Of a DNA stretch of 64,000 nucleotides, positions 11,041 through 22,199 are shown one piece after another. Origin of the DNA: Halictus rubicundus (taxonomy: Eukaryota; Arthropoda; Insecta; Hymenoptera; Halictidae). The DNA is taken from positions 7,483,001 to 7,547,000 of the forward strand of contig NC_135149.1 in NCBI RefSeq assembly GCF_050948215.1, written 5' to 3'. Within the stretch, counting starts at the first letter, position 1. Every line of letters begins with the position of its first letter. Made by a program: the position numbers and the translations under genes. Under the pieces are notes generated by a model, which was not told the DNA's origin, ran no database searches, and saw nothing but the letters and a program-made list of their open reading frames with translations.

Positions 11041-11516
11041 CTTGTTTTACTGGGTATTCAATTAATGACTCTATGGAGAAACCACGGTAAAAAGGTTTTA
11101 CCATGTATACCTGCGAAATGGTGGGAGTAAAAATATCGCGTGCATTCGTCACGCAGTTTTCGTGCAGTGAACTACGGTGTGAAAAAAAGTGTAATGCTAT
11201 TAATTTAAAGAAAATTGAACTTTTTTTCTGTGTATTTAACGTTTATAATGTATAAAGACAAAGATAAATGAAAGTTGTATATTCCACAATATTCTTAAAA
11301 AATTCTTGTTTAGATTTATAGACAATACTGTTGTTTTATATTATTTTGAAAAAGTAGCTGTCACTAGGTGCCACTTTGGTTATGCGATCGTAAGGTACCA
11401 GTTACAAGCATATTTTCTTGAGAAATTATTTACTTTCAGGTTCTTCTGATGATAAGTTCATATTCGTAATCAGAGTCACCGAAAACATTTTATTAACAAA
11501 TATTTATGGAAATCAA
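11041..11516. other. No gene seen; AT-rich
   Basis: AT-rich spacer with no recognisable coding or repeat structure. Confidence 0.5.
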
Positions 11517-11830
11517 ATAATTTTTTCACATACCCGTCCGCCATATTGAATCCGCCATTTTTTCGTAATTTTGGGTTTGAGATTCATATTTAACGGCACA
11601 AGAAATATGAAAATACTAATTTTCAAGAGAGTCCAATAATTTTTTGTGTTACGCATCGGCCATATTGAATCCGCCATTTTGTTTTTTGTAATTTTGACAT
11701 CGGATTCATATTCAACGGCACAAGAAATGTGGGAATACTAATTTTCAAGAGAGTCCAATAATTTTTTGTGTTACGCACCCGCAATATTGAAACCGCCATT
11801 TTGGTTTTTGTAATTGTGAGTGTCAATTCT
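11517..11830. repeat. Minisatellite, ~120-bp unit, about 2.6 copies
   Basis: The landmark CCATATTGAATCCGCCATTTT recurs (slightly varied) at about 11541, 11660 and 11782, a period of 119-122 bp. Each unit also contains TTCATATT-AACGGCACAAGAAAT and AAGAGAGTCCAATAATTTTT. The unit contains CCGCCAT/ATGGCGG-like strings. Open frames across it simply repeat with the unit. Confidence 0.9.
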
Positions 11831-12438
11831 GAACTAAATTGAAATACTCCTTCCTATTTTGATCATGTTTTAGCGATTTCCGACCACTGTGCGCATGGCC
11901 GAAGGCGCGTTACATTCCGTCAATTAAACCACTAAATACAGTTCAAATTATATCGTGTTTTATGTCAATTTAATCAGAAAAATGTCACGAATAAGTTAGT
12001 CAAAGTCTCATAAAATAATAATGAAAAATAAAGAAATTTTATAATTGGATTAGTAGTAGTTCACACCCATATTCCCGTATCGGACTACGCGCGGAATGTT
12101 TACACTACACGACGCCATACCTCCTCGCGGAGTATGCCTCCCAGTGGAGGGGATAGGCGAACTGACTAAGATCGTGTAGCTCCGTTCGGCTTGAATCAAA
12201 ACTTTACTGTACTATAATGTTTAAAAAGTCCTCCAAAGATCTTCACGTTCTTGAAAACTAGTTGTAAATAATTATGAGTGGACTTGATGCATTTTTACAC
12301 AAACGAATAGGTGGAATATAAAACTCTAAAGAAATTTTTTTAAATTTAAGAACATTACTTTCGACTTATTAACAAGATTTACGATTAACGTTTCGAATAT
12401 TATTTACATTGAAAATCGTTTAAAGAAGCACATTATGC
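11831..12438. other. No gene seen; possible MITE fragment
   Basis: Mostly AT-rich. At 12085-12165, TGTTTACACT, CCTCGCGGAGTATGCCTCC and GGAGGGGATA resemble the central part of the TA MITE found at 18630, 37793, 46121 and 50935, but no termini are present. Confidence 0.4.
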
Positions 12439-12442
12439 GTAA

Positions 12443-12683
12443 CCCTTTGCACTCGAGTGGTGACTCTGAAGCACCACTAGAAATTATTGTGGCATTATTT
12501 CAAAGAAATTACGAGAAATATTACAAAATATTTGTTACATTACAAAATTTGTAGTTAACAGATTACTAAACATTTAAATATTGTATGTGAAAATCGGATC
12601 AGTTTCGTATGAATAAAATGAAAATATTCTAAGACGGAAGAAAAATTTAGTTTTCGAATGAATACAGCGCCGAGTGCAAAGGG
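12443..12683. mobile_element. TTAA MITE, 241 bp, CCCTTTGCACTCG termini
   Basis: Perfect 13-bp inverted repeats (CCCTTTGCACTCG / CGAGTGCAAAGGG). The right border is TTAA (12684-12687) and the left is GTAA (12439-12442), consistent with one mutation in a TTAA duplication. Thirteen bases inside the left end is a stem-loop, AGTGGTG (12456-12462) with CACCACT (12472-12478). AT-rich non-coding interior. Solitary ends of similar sequence occur near 5049 and 43530. Confidence 0.88.
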
Positions 12684-12687
12684 TTAA

Positions 12688-13691
12688 CATACAAGAGTGT
12701 ATTCTAAAAAATTGTAATGTTCGTTGCACAAAGTTTCACTCTTCTCTAACAACTTTTATGTTACAGTGTCTACGTACTAGATAGACATAAAGCAATATAT
12801 ACATCTATAAATATTACAAAAATCGCGACAGTTAGACGCGAAGCAGTTGCCAATTCAGCGAAACTATCTAGTCCCGGATTCCCCATAAAATAAACGCAAG
12901 AGATTTAAAATGCGCGCGATACAAGGATTGTTCACCGCATTCTCGATTCCCCTTATCTCGATTTGCATCGTACACCATAACTCGCGCGCAGACTCAACAA
13001 GACAGACCAGTACGTAACGCCGTTTAAATAAGCCAACCGCGACTTTTATTCGATGTAGATGATAATATTAACTTTTCCGTTCCGACGCCGGTGTCTTTTA
13101 CAATCCCCGGTCCGAGTAAATCAGCAAACAAATTCGCCGGTCAATTGCCGGGCGTATATCGGCATTTTTCATACGGCTAGCCGGGTCAATGAATATGTTA
13201 ATAATTCTGGTTGCGGAATTTTCACGCAAACCCGCTCAAACGGCAACCGACGGGAATCCGCGTGCGGCGTTTCATACCTGCGTGACCGGAGATCGTATTT
13301 CATGGTTTAATAGTCAATACCATAGAGATATTAATGTCGACTGTGTACTAATCTCATGCCAGTGGTCGTTCGAACAGTCTCCAGGCTGTGCGGTGTGACG
13401 GATCGCCGATCTTGTTGGACAAAAGTCATTTTAGCGGCGTCGTAAAATCATTTAATTCCTGTTGCGAGTTACCGAAGGAAATCTGGAACGATCCGAAACC
13501 GTAATAAATTGATTTCATAAAGTCTGACAGTCTTGCTATCCGTCCAAACCTCACCATTCAGTTTTATCGCGAGTTTCCTAAAGAACACTGTGTTCTCGAG
13601 GCCATATTGGTAACGGATGTTTATGTGTTTATGACAGATATCCTTCCACAAATTGTGTACTTGTTTGTAACATGTGTGTAGTCTACCTTAT
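12688..13691. other. No gene seen; GC-rich island 12830-13460
   Basis: Mixed sequence with a CpG-containing island in the middle. Frames up to 83 codons on the plus strand show no recognisable domain. Confidence 0.5.
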
Positions 13692-13723
13692 AGTAGTTAT
13701 ACAGTTTTCTTTCGATATAAGAC
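13692..13723. repeat. ~30-bp direct repeat flanking repeat copy, left
   Basis: ACAGTTTTCTTTCGATATAA here recurs at 14520-14539 on the far side of the 754-bp repeat, and again at 50451-50470 (one base different). See the finding on 13692-14542. Confidence 0.8.
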
Positions 13724-13754
13724 AGATTATTAATGATATCAGACCGATTAAGAT

Positions 13755-14508
13755 TAATGATCTTCTTCCGGGCAAAAATGACGGGGTTGCGAATTTACTA
13801 CCCTTGGAGAACGCTTTCGAAGAATTGCGAAAGGGATCTGCGAATTTGTTGTGTAATCGATGCGTGAATCATCGATGGATCATTGTCGCCAAATTGTTGT
13901 CGAGATGGGGACAAAGTCGGTTGGACTTTCTCGTTTTAAGGGGATAGTCTGATTTATCATTTTCAACAAATATATTTCTACTTTTCTACATTTCCTTCAG
14001 GCATACACAGACTCACGAAAGTATCCGAATGCCTTTTAAAACAGTATAACTTTTTTAAAATTGAACCAAACGACCTGACCTTTTTTCAGCAATGAGAAGA
14101 ATTGGTTTACAGAATGTCGTACAAAAAAGATTTTGAAAAAATTGAAATTGCTAAGAATTATAAGAGTAAATAGAAAAGGCACTTCCAAAATTTTTTTATT
14201 TGAGCCTGTAATGAAAATTTAAAATATACGTTTTGTAGATGTTTGTGGTGGAGGATAACAGTGTATGTGGTGGAGGATATGTGTGCGAAAGGATTTCTTC
14301 GAATTCGTAAAATTAACGTAGTTATAAGCGCTTGAGGAATGCATCTCGCGTCGCGAGACTTTGAAAGTTGAATCTTCAAACGCGTTTTTCTCGAAACCAC
14401 TCTTTTCGAAACATTTGCCATAATATCTCATGGTCTAGTTGTCCGACTGACTTGAAATTTTAAGAGAACCTCCACCACATAACCGGATATAGTATGAACC
14501 AAAATCTT
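13755..14508. repeat. Dispersed 754-bp repeat, copy 1
   Basis: Nearly identical to 19711-20441 in the same orientation, starting at TAATGATCTTCTTCCGGGC and ending at ATGAACCAAAATCTT. The clearest difference is an internal replacement around 14240-14265. A 64-codon open frame (about 13755-13947, plus strand; ending FLVLRG-stop) occurs in both copies with two amino-acid differences, both non-synonymous. I recognise no domain in it. The repeat has no obvious inverted termini. It could be part of a longer transposon or a segmental duplication; the family is unknown to me. Confidence 0.85.
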
Positions 14509-14511
14509 ATA

Positions 14512-14640
14512 ATAGTTACACAGTTTTCTTTCGATATAAGACGATGGCTCGGGACGCGGCTGTCAACCTATTGCGGATGAAAGTACCTATTCGGCATTGT
14601 TCTTGAGTGGGCCAAAAGTTTATGGGTCACATAAAGGGAA
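14512..14640. repeat. Dispersed ~125-bp repeat, copy 1
   Basis: Similar to 50443-50580: both start in the ACAG(T/C)TTTCTTTCGATATAAGAC block and continue through GATGGCTCGG, TATTGCGGATGA, GTACCTATTCGGC, ATTGTTCT and GAGTGGGC. This sequence appears to be the host into which the 754-bp repeat was inserted or to which it was joined. Confidence 0.75.
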
Positions 14641-15939
14641 GCTATATTCAAGTAGAATGACTTCAAAATTGTCCTCCCCTAAGACATTCTTACAACGAAC
14701 TTCCTATTATTATTTTGAAATTTTAATATGGCAGAATAGTGCAATGAGTTTAAGCTTTATTCATAAAATCTTCTTGGATTTTTATTAAAATTTATATATT
14801 TTTATAATTTTATTATAACTTATATAAAATATAGCCACATGAAATATATACTCCTTCCAAAACCCTAACTCCCCATTTGCAGGTAATTTATATTATTTTT
14901 ACAATTTTACAATAATTATTTTAATAATAATTGCAATATGTACATTATATATATTGATTTTTATTTTAACTAATATTTAATTAAATTAAATTTTATTCTA
15001 ACTAATTTTGTAATTTAAATTCGTTAAAAAATCATAGTATTGAAATTTTATGAACAGTAATCCCTATAATTATATTTTTAATTATTTCTATTCCTTGCTT
15101 AAAAATTCTGCCATCCGGCAGACCATAACACACCTTCTCGTAGTGGCACTAAACTCCAAACGATGAAGAGGGAACAGAGATTTTCTGATTGCAGTTGAAA
15201 CGTCGACGATCTTTCAAAAATCGGATCGTTGAAATACGTTTTTGGATTCACTGTATTTTTTCTGTACGATATTCTCGCAGCATTCTATTACTTTCATGAA
15301 CCACTGTATCGCCAGAATAAGATGCTTCCGACTCGGTCCGCGGGAAAAAAGCGCTACAGTTTCGCGTTATGAATTATGCGTACGATTGTTGCCGCGTGAC
15401 AACGGGCTGGTACGCGTTGTGCGAACGTTCTTTGCGAGCAAGTACAAGGAGAGCTCTCCCCGGACAAGGCTATCGCTTTCCCAATCTCGTAAGCCAATAT
15501 CGCTTATTCCCTAACAGTATACGAAACGCTTCTCCAGCTCTCCTATAAACTCGAAAACCGCTGAGAGGGTGGGTGGGTGGGGGGGGGGGGTGTTAGCGAG
15601 CGTATCTAGCCGGACAGCCAGGACTTAACGTATTTCCAGGGGTATCTAATTACTGGAACGACCTAAGACCGAATGCCTTCACGCACACGACGACGCCAGA
15701 CATCGCTTCTCAGGGTGTTTCTTCCTATTTCCAAACGATAGGCGCGATTAGCTGGTCACCGACGCGGACCATGGTTAGGCTTGTTCGCCGACAGCCCCAT
15801 GTCGCGGAGAAAGTGCCGCTGAAAGGTTTCTGGACACTGAACGTCCACGTAATTTTGCCCAGGTAATTGATGAGCCATGGAAACGATTTATGTTCGGTTA
15901 ACTGGGCTCGGTGAGTTCACCGGCGAGAAAGCGTGCGGT
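14641..15939. other. No gene seen; G4-prone tract at 15567-15590
   Basis: 14641-15100 is very AT-rich. 15100-15900 is a GC-rich island containing GGGTGGGTGGG followed by a G run, a sequence able to form an intramolecular G-quadruplex on the plus strand. No coding exon recognised. Confidence 0.5.
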
Positions 15940-16615
15940 GCTAATATTTTTTCGGCAAGACTGATACAGATATCGAATTGAAATTCTGTGGATTTAGTTG
16001 TCAATTCTTGGAGAATATATGACCGTTTTCTGCTTGAGTAAAGCCACTGTTTCAGGTTCTTAGAGAGACACACTTGCTTACACTTGCAGAAACGGATGCC
16101 ATGTTTGTGAATTTTTTTAGACGAGCATAGTGGATATGTCGAATTCAAATTTTGTGAATTTATTCGTCTGTGATTGAAGAATGTATGCGCATGTTTTATG
16201 CGCCAATAATGACATCGTCTTGGGCTGTAGAAATTCTGCAATTTACAAGTTGTGTTCTCTACAACTAATTCTAGTTGCTACACAGTATGATGTTTCAGAG
16301 TTTTTGTTGACAAGACTGATAGGTATATCAAATTCGAACTTTATGGACTTATTTGTCAATCTTTGAAGTTCATACAAGTATTTTTTATTCATAGATAATG
16401 GTATCTTTCAAGCTTATAAAAATTCTAACAATGTAACTTGTTACCACAACATGAAATACTGTCGTTTGGGATTTTTCTTAGATAGGATTGATAGACCTAT
16501 CGAATTCAAACTTTATTTTTCAACGTTTGAAAAATATGCAAGCATTCTGTGTAGAAATAGTAATGCCACCTGAAGATGCAGCCAGTTTGTCAGAGGAACT
16601 TGCCTGCATGTTAAG
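15940..16615. repeat. Ancient 175-185-bp tandem array, block 1
   Basis: A diverged motif, GACAAGACTGATAG-(A/C)(C/T)TATC(G/A)AATTC-AA-CTTTATGGA-TTATTTGTC, recurs at about 15955, 16122, 16308 and 16481, spacing 167-186 bp. Units are roughly 65-75% alike by eye. The array continues in a second block at 18225-18900, after about 1.6 kb of unrelated sequence that includes the MITE at 16948-17305. Confidence 0.7.
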
Positions 16616-16945
16616 TATGAAATCAACTGTTGAAGTAAAAAGTTAACAGATATAATACATTATCTGAATTAAACTGAATAAAAAATGACAAATATAAGGA
16701 AATAATTCTGCGAAAAGTTCGTTTATTTTTTATCTTGTAATGATCGACATGGTTCTAGATCAGGTGATAAAGGAACATCTGCAGGAAATACTGTAGCTGC
16801 CAAGTTCGAAATAAATCGGGTGATAGATTTATGAAATATTACGATTGCCAATTCGCAAAATATCTTTTCAAGGAAATCGTGTTCGAAGTTTCGCATATTG
16901 TTATTAATACAACCTGTAACGCTACCAATTTTACCAAAACATTTA
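16616..16945. other. No gene seen
   Basis: AT-rich sequence between array block 1 and the MITE; nothing identifiable. Confidence 0.45.
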
Positions 16946-16947
16946 TA

Positions 16948-17305
16948 CAGGGTGTTCCAAAAATGTTGCACTTCCTTGAAATGGGTGATTCCCGAGGTGA
17001 TTTGAAGTAACTTTTTCCTTTGCGATAATATTCTTCGCGGCTTCGTTAAGGAGTTATTCACGAAAAACACGGACCAATCAGGGCGCGACAAACGCAGACA
17101 GACTCCGGCTCAGCGGCATGTCCCGATGAGCGTGACGTTGGCATTGGATATTCGTCCGCTGTTGCCGCGCCCCGATTGGTCCGTGTTTTTTGTTAATAAC
17201 TCTTTAATAAAGCCGCCGAGAAGATTTTCTCAAAGGAAAAAGTTTCTTCGAATGACCTCAGGAACTGGCCCTTTCAAGGAAATACAATATTTTTGGGACA
17301 CGCTG
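16948..17305. mobile_element. Palindromic TA MITE, 358 bp
   Basis: Begins CAGGGTGTTCCAAAAATGTTG and ends ATATTTTTGGGACACGCTG, bordered by TA on both sides (16946-16947 and 17306-17307). Most of the element folds on itself: for example ACACGGACCAATCAGGGCGCG near 17068 pairs with CGCGCCCCGATTGGTCCGTG near 17167, leaving a short GC-rich centre. Non-coding; frames on both strands mirror each other because of the palindrome. TA duplication and CAGGGTGT termini place it with Tc1/mariner-type elements by inference. Confidence 0.88.
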
Positions 17306-17307
17306 TA

Positions 17308-18224
17308 TAGTACCTGGGAATAATATTTTCAGTGTATCTGTGACAAGAAAATTGCATGAACCTTATTCGAAACCTAATAATTACTGAATATTAATAAGAA
17401 AATTGATCTATATACCTGCTTATTAAAGTCTTGCTACAAGAACTTGAAATCTGCTTGTAAATACAGGGTTACAATTATTCACCGTCGATTATAATGTGCT
17501 CAGCATAGTAGCAAATACACAGGTTCTCGATGTTACGTATAATTAACCGATAATCGTAAACCTATGAACATTAAAATTACATGGCAGCAGTACACGCTGC
17601 GCCAATGTTGCTTGGACAACCATAGCCTGCGCTTAAGGAAGAAAATCATCACCAAAGCTCTATCGCGCAGTCGCTCATACAGGATCAAACCCATTCGAAC
17701 ATCGAGCCTATAAATATTCCGCTGGAAACTGCTTTCTCACCATCCTAATAAAATATCCTAGAAACTTTGTAACACTATTGCAAACTGGCCGCAACGAAAC
17801 CCGTCGCAGCTTCCGAGACTCTCATTAAATACATTGGATACTTTAGTAGACAATAATTCACCGGTCCGTATGATACCCGATCCTCCAATTATTCTAATCG
17901 ATGCGTACAACCGGTCATCCTTACACCCATCTGCTGTACTCGGGCGTTTTTTTTTTTTCGTCGCCGAATGGATTGTTACTTCGCGTCTAACAGGAAATCG
18001 GTCGATATAAACGTACACAAGCTTGTATCCGAGAGAACAGGTACACTAGTGGACAAAACTATAAGAGAACCTGAAAATCACCAGAAAAAGACTTTAAATA
18101 TTGCTTTGATATTTGACAATATTGTACACGAAACAGACTCTTTCTACTATTATTCTTTAATTGTCGCTTATTACGGGACAATTTTTGCAGAATTTGCATT
18201 GTGGTGATTTTACATTGACAATGT
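17308..18224. other. No gene seen
   Basis: Mixed to AT-rich sequence with a T run at about 17947-17959. It lies between the two blocks of the tandem array, and I could not find a transposon boundary that would explain all of it. Confidence 0.45.
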
Positions 18225-18900
18225 CGCCATATGTAACGTTTTGAAATTTTTTAGACAAGGCTGGTAGACCTATCGAATTCAAACTTCGTGGATTTATTTA
18301 ACAATGTATAACGTACATGAAAATAATTTTTATTCCCATGTGATAGTATCATTCGAGATTGCAGCAGTTTGATAAGAAAGCTTGTCACCACAGTTTCGCG
18401 TAAAATCGTGTGATGTTTGAGAATTTTTTTAGACGAGACTTATGAACCTATCGAATTCAAATTTTATGGATTTGTTTGTCGATAATTGAGGAATATATAA
18501 GCATTTTTTGAACACAAATAATGAGAAAAATGTGAAATAAAAAAATATATAAAATACTGTAATGTTTGGGAATTTTTACTTTTATACCGAATTCATACTT
18601 TGTAGATTTATTTGTCAATGTAGGAAGTACAGTGTTTACTCTATATATGTCCCAAATGTCTCGCCGATAAAAACCCCCGGGCCTATCACCACTGTCGCGG
18701 GGGATACTCCGCAAGCGGCTCTAGAGCTTCGCTGTCCTTTTCTACGTTCGTCGATCAAAGAATAGTATCTCCTGGCCGATATATGTCCCTGGCTAGACTC
18801 GTGTTTTGGACATATACCTAGTAAACACTGTATATACAAGCATTTTTTATTTATACAGAATGGTACCGTCAGAACTTATATCAGGTCTGACAGAGAGGCT
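18225..18900. repeat. Ancient 175-185-bp tandem array, block 2
   Basis: Units with the same motif as block 1 occur at about 18254, 18432 and 18583. The last unit is interrupted after TAGGAAG by the MITE at 18630-18830 and resumes as TATACAAGCATTTTTT; the uninterrupted neighbouring unit reads ATATATAAGCATTTTTT. The MITE is therefore younger than the array. Confidence 0.7.
18630..18830. mobile_element. GC-rich TA MITE, 201 bp (complete)
   Basis: Termini CAGTGTTTACT and AGTAAACACTG (perfect except for length) are bordered by TA (18628-18629 and 18831-18832). The interior is GC-rich and includes CGCTGTCCTTTTCTACGTTCG. Related complete copies are at 37793-38003 and 46121-46338, and one carrying an insertion is at 50935-51983; fragments occur at 10895 and 38010-38232. 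No transposase, so non-autonomous. It is inserted within a unit of the tandem array. Confidence 0.9.
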
Positions 18901-19710
18901 TGTCAGCGCGTGAAATAGAATCATTCGTTGTTTGTCATTTATTTTGTCTTTGCGCTCTGAATGATCGTAAATAACACAATCTCGAATCCGTGGTTTTGAG
19001 GGAATCCGTGAATCTAGTGTTATGCCTTCAATTTCCGGTCGTATCATTTTGTCCAGTAGTGTACTCAATAGGTTGGCCAGCTCCAAACAAATATCTGCAA
19101 CGTCAACGTGTAACAGATACTGGTACTACATACTAGGGAACACCAGGCGAATCGAGCTTTCCGCGTCACACAGGCGCTCGCTCTTTACGGTCCCCTCGTC
19201 TTGCGTGAAGACCCCCTTAGCCCTCCCCCTCTACCGAAAAAGGAACAGGGGGTATCGCGATACGCGGGCAATTAAATCCCCAGGACAATAATTAACTCCG
19301 GGCGTCTAAGGCGCCTCGTGATGCACGGGGAATTGGAAAACGGGCTCTCGATCCGGTCGCGCGGCATGAACGATTACGAGCCGGTAAGCGAGCGGAGAGC
19401 GACAAGCGGCCGCGCCGCGGAATTATTGGCGAATTTGCATCTTAATGGAACTACCTACCTACCCGTAGCATGCGGCCCACGTCATAATTCCTCGGCCGCT
19501 GGTCGCTACCGTCGACGCCGACGAGAAAAACGACGACGCTGAAAATAGCGACCGAAGACCACGGGCCCGACGTTTACGCGAAACTACACGTTTACTCTCG
19601 TTCACTGCCAGAGATCCCTGCTGGTGGAGCATTGTTGTTGTTTTCTTTTTCTTTGACGCAGGATGATCGGGGGAAACGTGAGACGTGCGAAGAAAGCGAC
19701 CGCGAACTTT
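18901..19710. other. No gene seen; GC-rich island
   Basis: GC- and CpG-rich DNA with many short overlapping frames on both strands rich in Arg and Ser. No recognisable exon. Confidence 0.5.
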
Positions 19711-20441
19711 TAATGATCTTCTTCCGGGCAAAAATGACGGGGTTGCGAATTTACTACCCTCGGAGAACGCTTTCGAAGAATTGCGAAAGGGATCTGCGAA
19801 TCTGTTGTGTAATCGATGCGTGAATCATTGGTGGATCATTGTCGCCAAATTGTTGTCGAGATGGGGACAAAGTCGGTTGGACTTTCTCGTTTTAAGGGGG
19901 TAGTCTGATTTATCATTTTCAACAAATACATTTCTACTTTTCTACATTTCCTTCAGGCATACACAGACTCACGAAAGTATCCGAATGCCTTTTAAAACAG
20001 TATAACTTTTTAAAAATTGAACCAAACGACCTGACCTTTTTTGAGCAATGAGAAGAATTGGTTTACCGAATGTCGTACAAAAAAGATTTTGAAAAAATTG
20101 CAATTGCTAAGAATTATAAGAGCAAATAGAAAAGGCACTTTTCAAAACTTTTTTATGTGAGCCTGTAATGAAAATTTAAAATATGCGTTTTGTAGATCTA
20201 GTTACTCGGACCTTCGCGAGCCAGTGTATGTGGTGGAGGATACGTGTGCGAAAGGATTTCTTCGAATTCGTAAAATTAATGTAGTTATAAGTGCTTGAGG
20301 AATGCATCTTCAAACGCGTTTTTCTCGAACCACTCTTTTCGAAACATTTGTCAGAATATCTCAAGGTCTAGTTGTCCGACTGACTTGAAATTTTAAGAGA
20401 ACCCCCAGCACATATCCGGATATAGCATGAACCAAAATCTT
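19711..20441. repeat. Dispersed 731-bp repeat, copy 2
   Basis: Second copy of the repeat at 13755-14508, same orientation, about 95% alike by eye. It lacks the direct repeats that flank copy 1. The shared 64-codon frame is at about 19711-19903. An internal segment near 20198-20222 differs completely from copy 1, suggesting a replacement or gene-conversion edge. Confidence 0.85.
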
Positions 20442-21315
20442 TCAAATCCGTCAGTTTTTTCTTATTTTTTTGTCGAGCTGAAAGCCGAAAATATTTTATT
20501 TCAATATGCCGTCATTTTATAAACAATCGAGATTTTTCATTTCCTCTGGTGCGCACCAGAACTACATTCATACCGATTACTAAACAACTTCATTTTTTTT
20601 TTTTTGGTACCGATCAGTAGAAAGGGCGAAGTCAGGGCAATCATCGATCCATGTTTTTCAAACTATACTCTATCAAAAATATACAACTCGTGTAATTTTT
20701 ATTATTTTTACTTGAAAAAAATTATACATGTACTTGGAATATCAATAAATATGTGTGCAAAATCCCAATGCAAACAGTTCGATAATTTTTCTGAAATAAA
20801 TTCCTAGACCAGCTCGATAGCAACGTTAACTATCCAAACATGTGGCGTCGTCGGGAATTTTTTAAAGCAAAATTAATATGTAAAAAATTCGTATTTTCCA
20901 CAGTAATATTAACATAACTCTGAACTGTATTCTGCATTTTTTTTAGAACAGGATAATCAAGAATGGTAGAGTTCTTCACTGTTTTAAACAGCCTTTTATT
21001 AATACATGGATGAATAGCCATCAACTTAACTCATTTGTAACTGAAAAAGTGTAATACATAAGATCCGCTGTGTAGTGATTATATTACATTACCCAAAATG
21101 TGTCATACGCCTTCTCTCGGATATCCCCATGTCTCCCATAATTTTCTCTATGCTACAGCCTTTACCCCAGGTAGAGCCCTTGGACATCTAACACCGAGAT
21201 GAAATATTCCCCTGGTAGTTTCCCCGGAAAAGCAGCTCCAGCGAAGAAAACCACTCTCCGAAGGAATTCGAAATTTACAAATTTTATTCCAGAATTCCCG
21301 AGTCGTCTGGCTCAG

Positions 21316-21318
<3 letters not shown>
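20442..21318. other. No gene seen
   Basis: AT-rich to about 21080, with a 14-bp palindrome CTGGTGCGCACCAG near 20545 and a T run near 20593; then mixed composition leading into the CT microsatellite. Confidence 0.5.
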
Positions 21319-21379
<61 letters not shown>

Positions 21380-21380
21380 T
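21319..21380. repeat. CT microsatellite (about 22 perfect units plus imperfect tail)
   Basis: Perfect CT tract to about 21363, then CT interrupted by TTT to about 21380. Located in a GC-rich island. Confidence 0.96.
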
Positions 21381-22199
21381 TCGTCGAGCCTCCCGCGGTG
21401 CGCGAGGGGAAAATTCCGAAATAGAAATGCAGGAGAAACGAGCCAGGGAACGAGAAACTATTTCGGGTGAGGTCAGAGGCTGAGGTCAGTCTATAAGGCC
21501 TGGTCAGCCGCCTCCCACGAGTCCTGGAACCCTGCCAAGCTCGACGCCCACGCAACCGAGCGAACAGAAACCTGCGGGAGAACTCGAGCAGCGTGCGTTT
21601 CGTGGATCATGATCTACGAGACCCGGTGTACGAGAATTCATCTTGGTGCAACGGTTACCGGTGCTCGCCTAAGCAATTTGTCGAAACGTCCGCGCTATTC
21701 TATAAATAATCCCTACCACGCGGCTATCCCCCATTAGAAAATAATCCCGGTGGGCGCGCGCACGGTCCCGGAACATCCGGCTAACGATTACGAATTGGCG
21801 GGAAAAGTGAATGCGTGCCGGTTGCTATTGAAACTTGATATCAAGACGGAATCCTCGCGAGCCGTTCATTTCTCGCTGTATCCACTGTTACGCAAACGTG
21901 GCGCGCGCGAATCGCCCCGAGAGAATTATCCTTCGACTCTTTCATACTCGTATGAGCTATTCAAGGGAGCAACGCAGCTTTTCAGCTTCAAGAAATAGAT
22001 CTATTTTAATTTAATCAATGGTATATCTTGAGATTATGTCTCTAAAGTTCCAAGCAAAGATTCGAAGTAGTTACGTAGGGTAAGGGACCCAATTACTGCG
22101 GGGGTACTAATTATTAAATAAATTATATTAACTGTTCAGTGAATTCTCGATTGAAAATAGCCTTTCTTTTATACTGATTGTTTAGGTTTAGAAGAATAA
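21381..22199. other. No gene seen; GC-rich island to 22000
   Basis: GC-rich sequence with frames of up to 82 codons and no recognisable domain. AT-rich after 22000. Confidence 0.5.

Noticed and set aside
11517..11830. CRISPR-like array
   Set aside because: Direct tandem units of 120 bp without short repeats and unique spacers, in a eukaryotic context.
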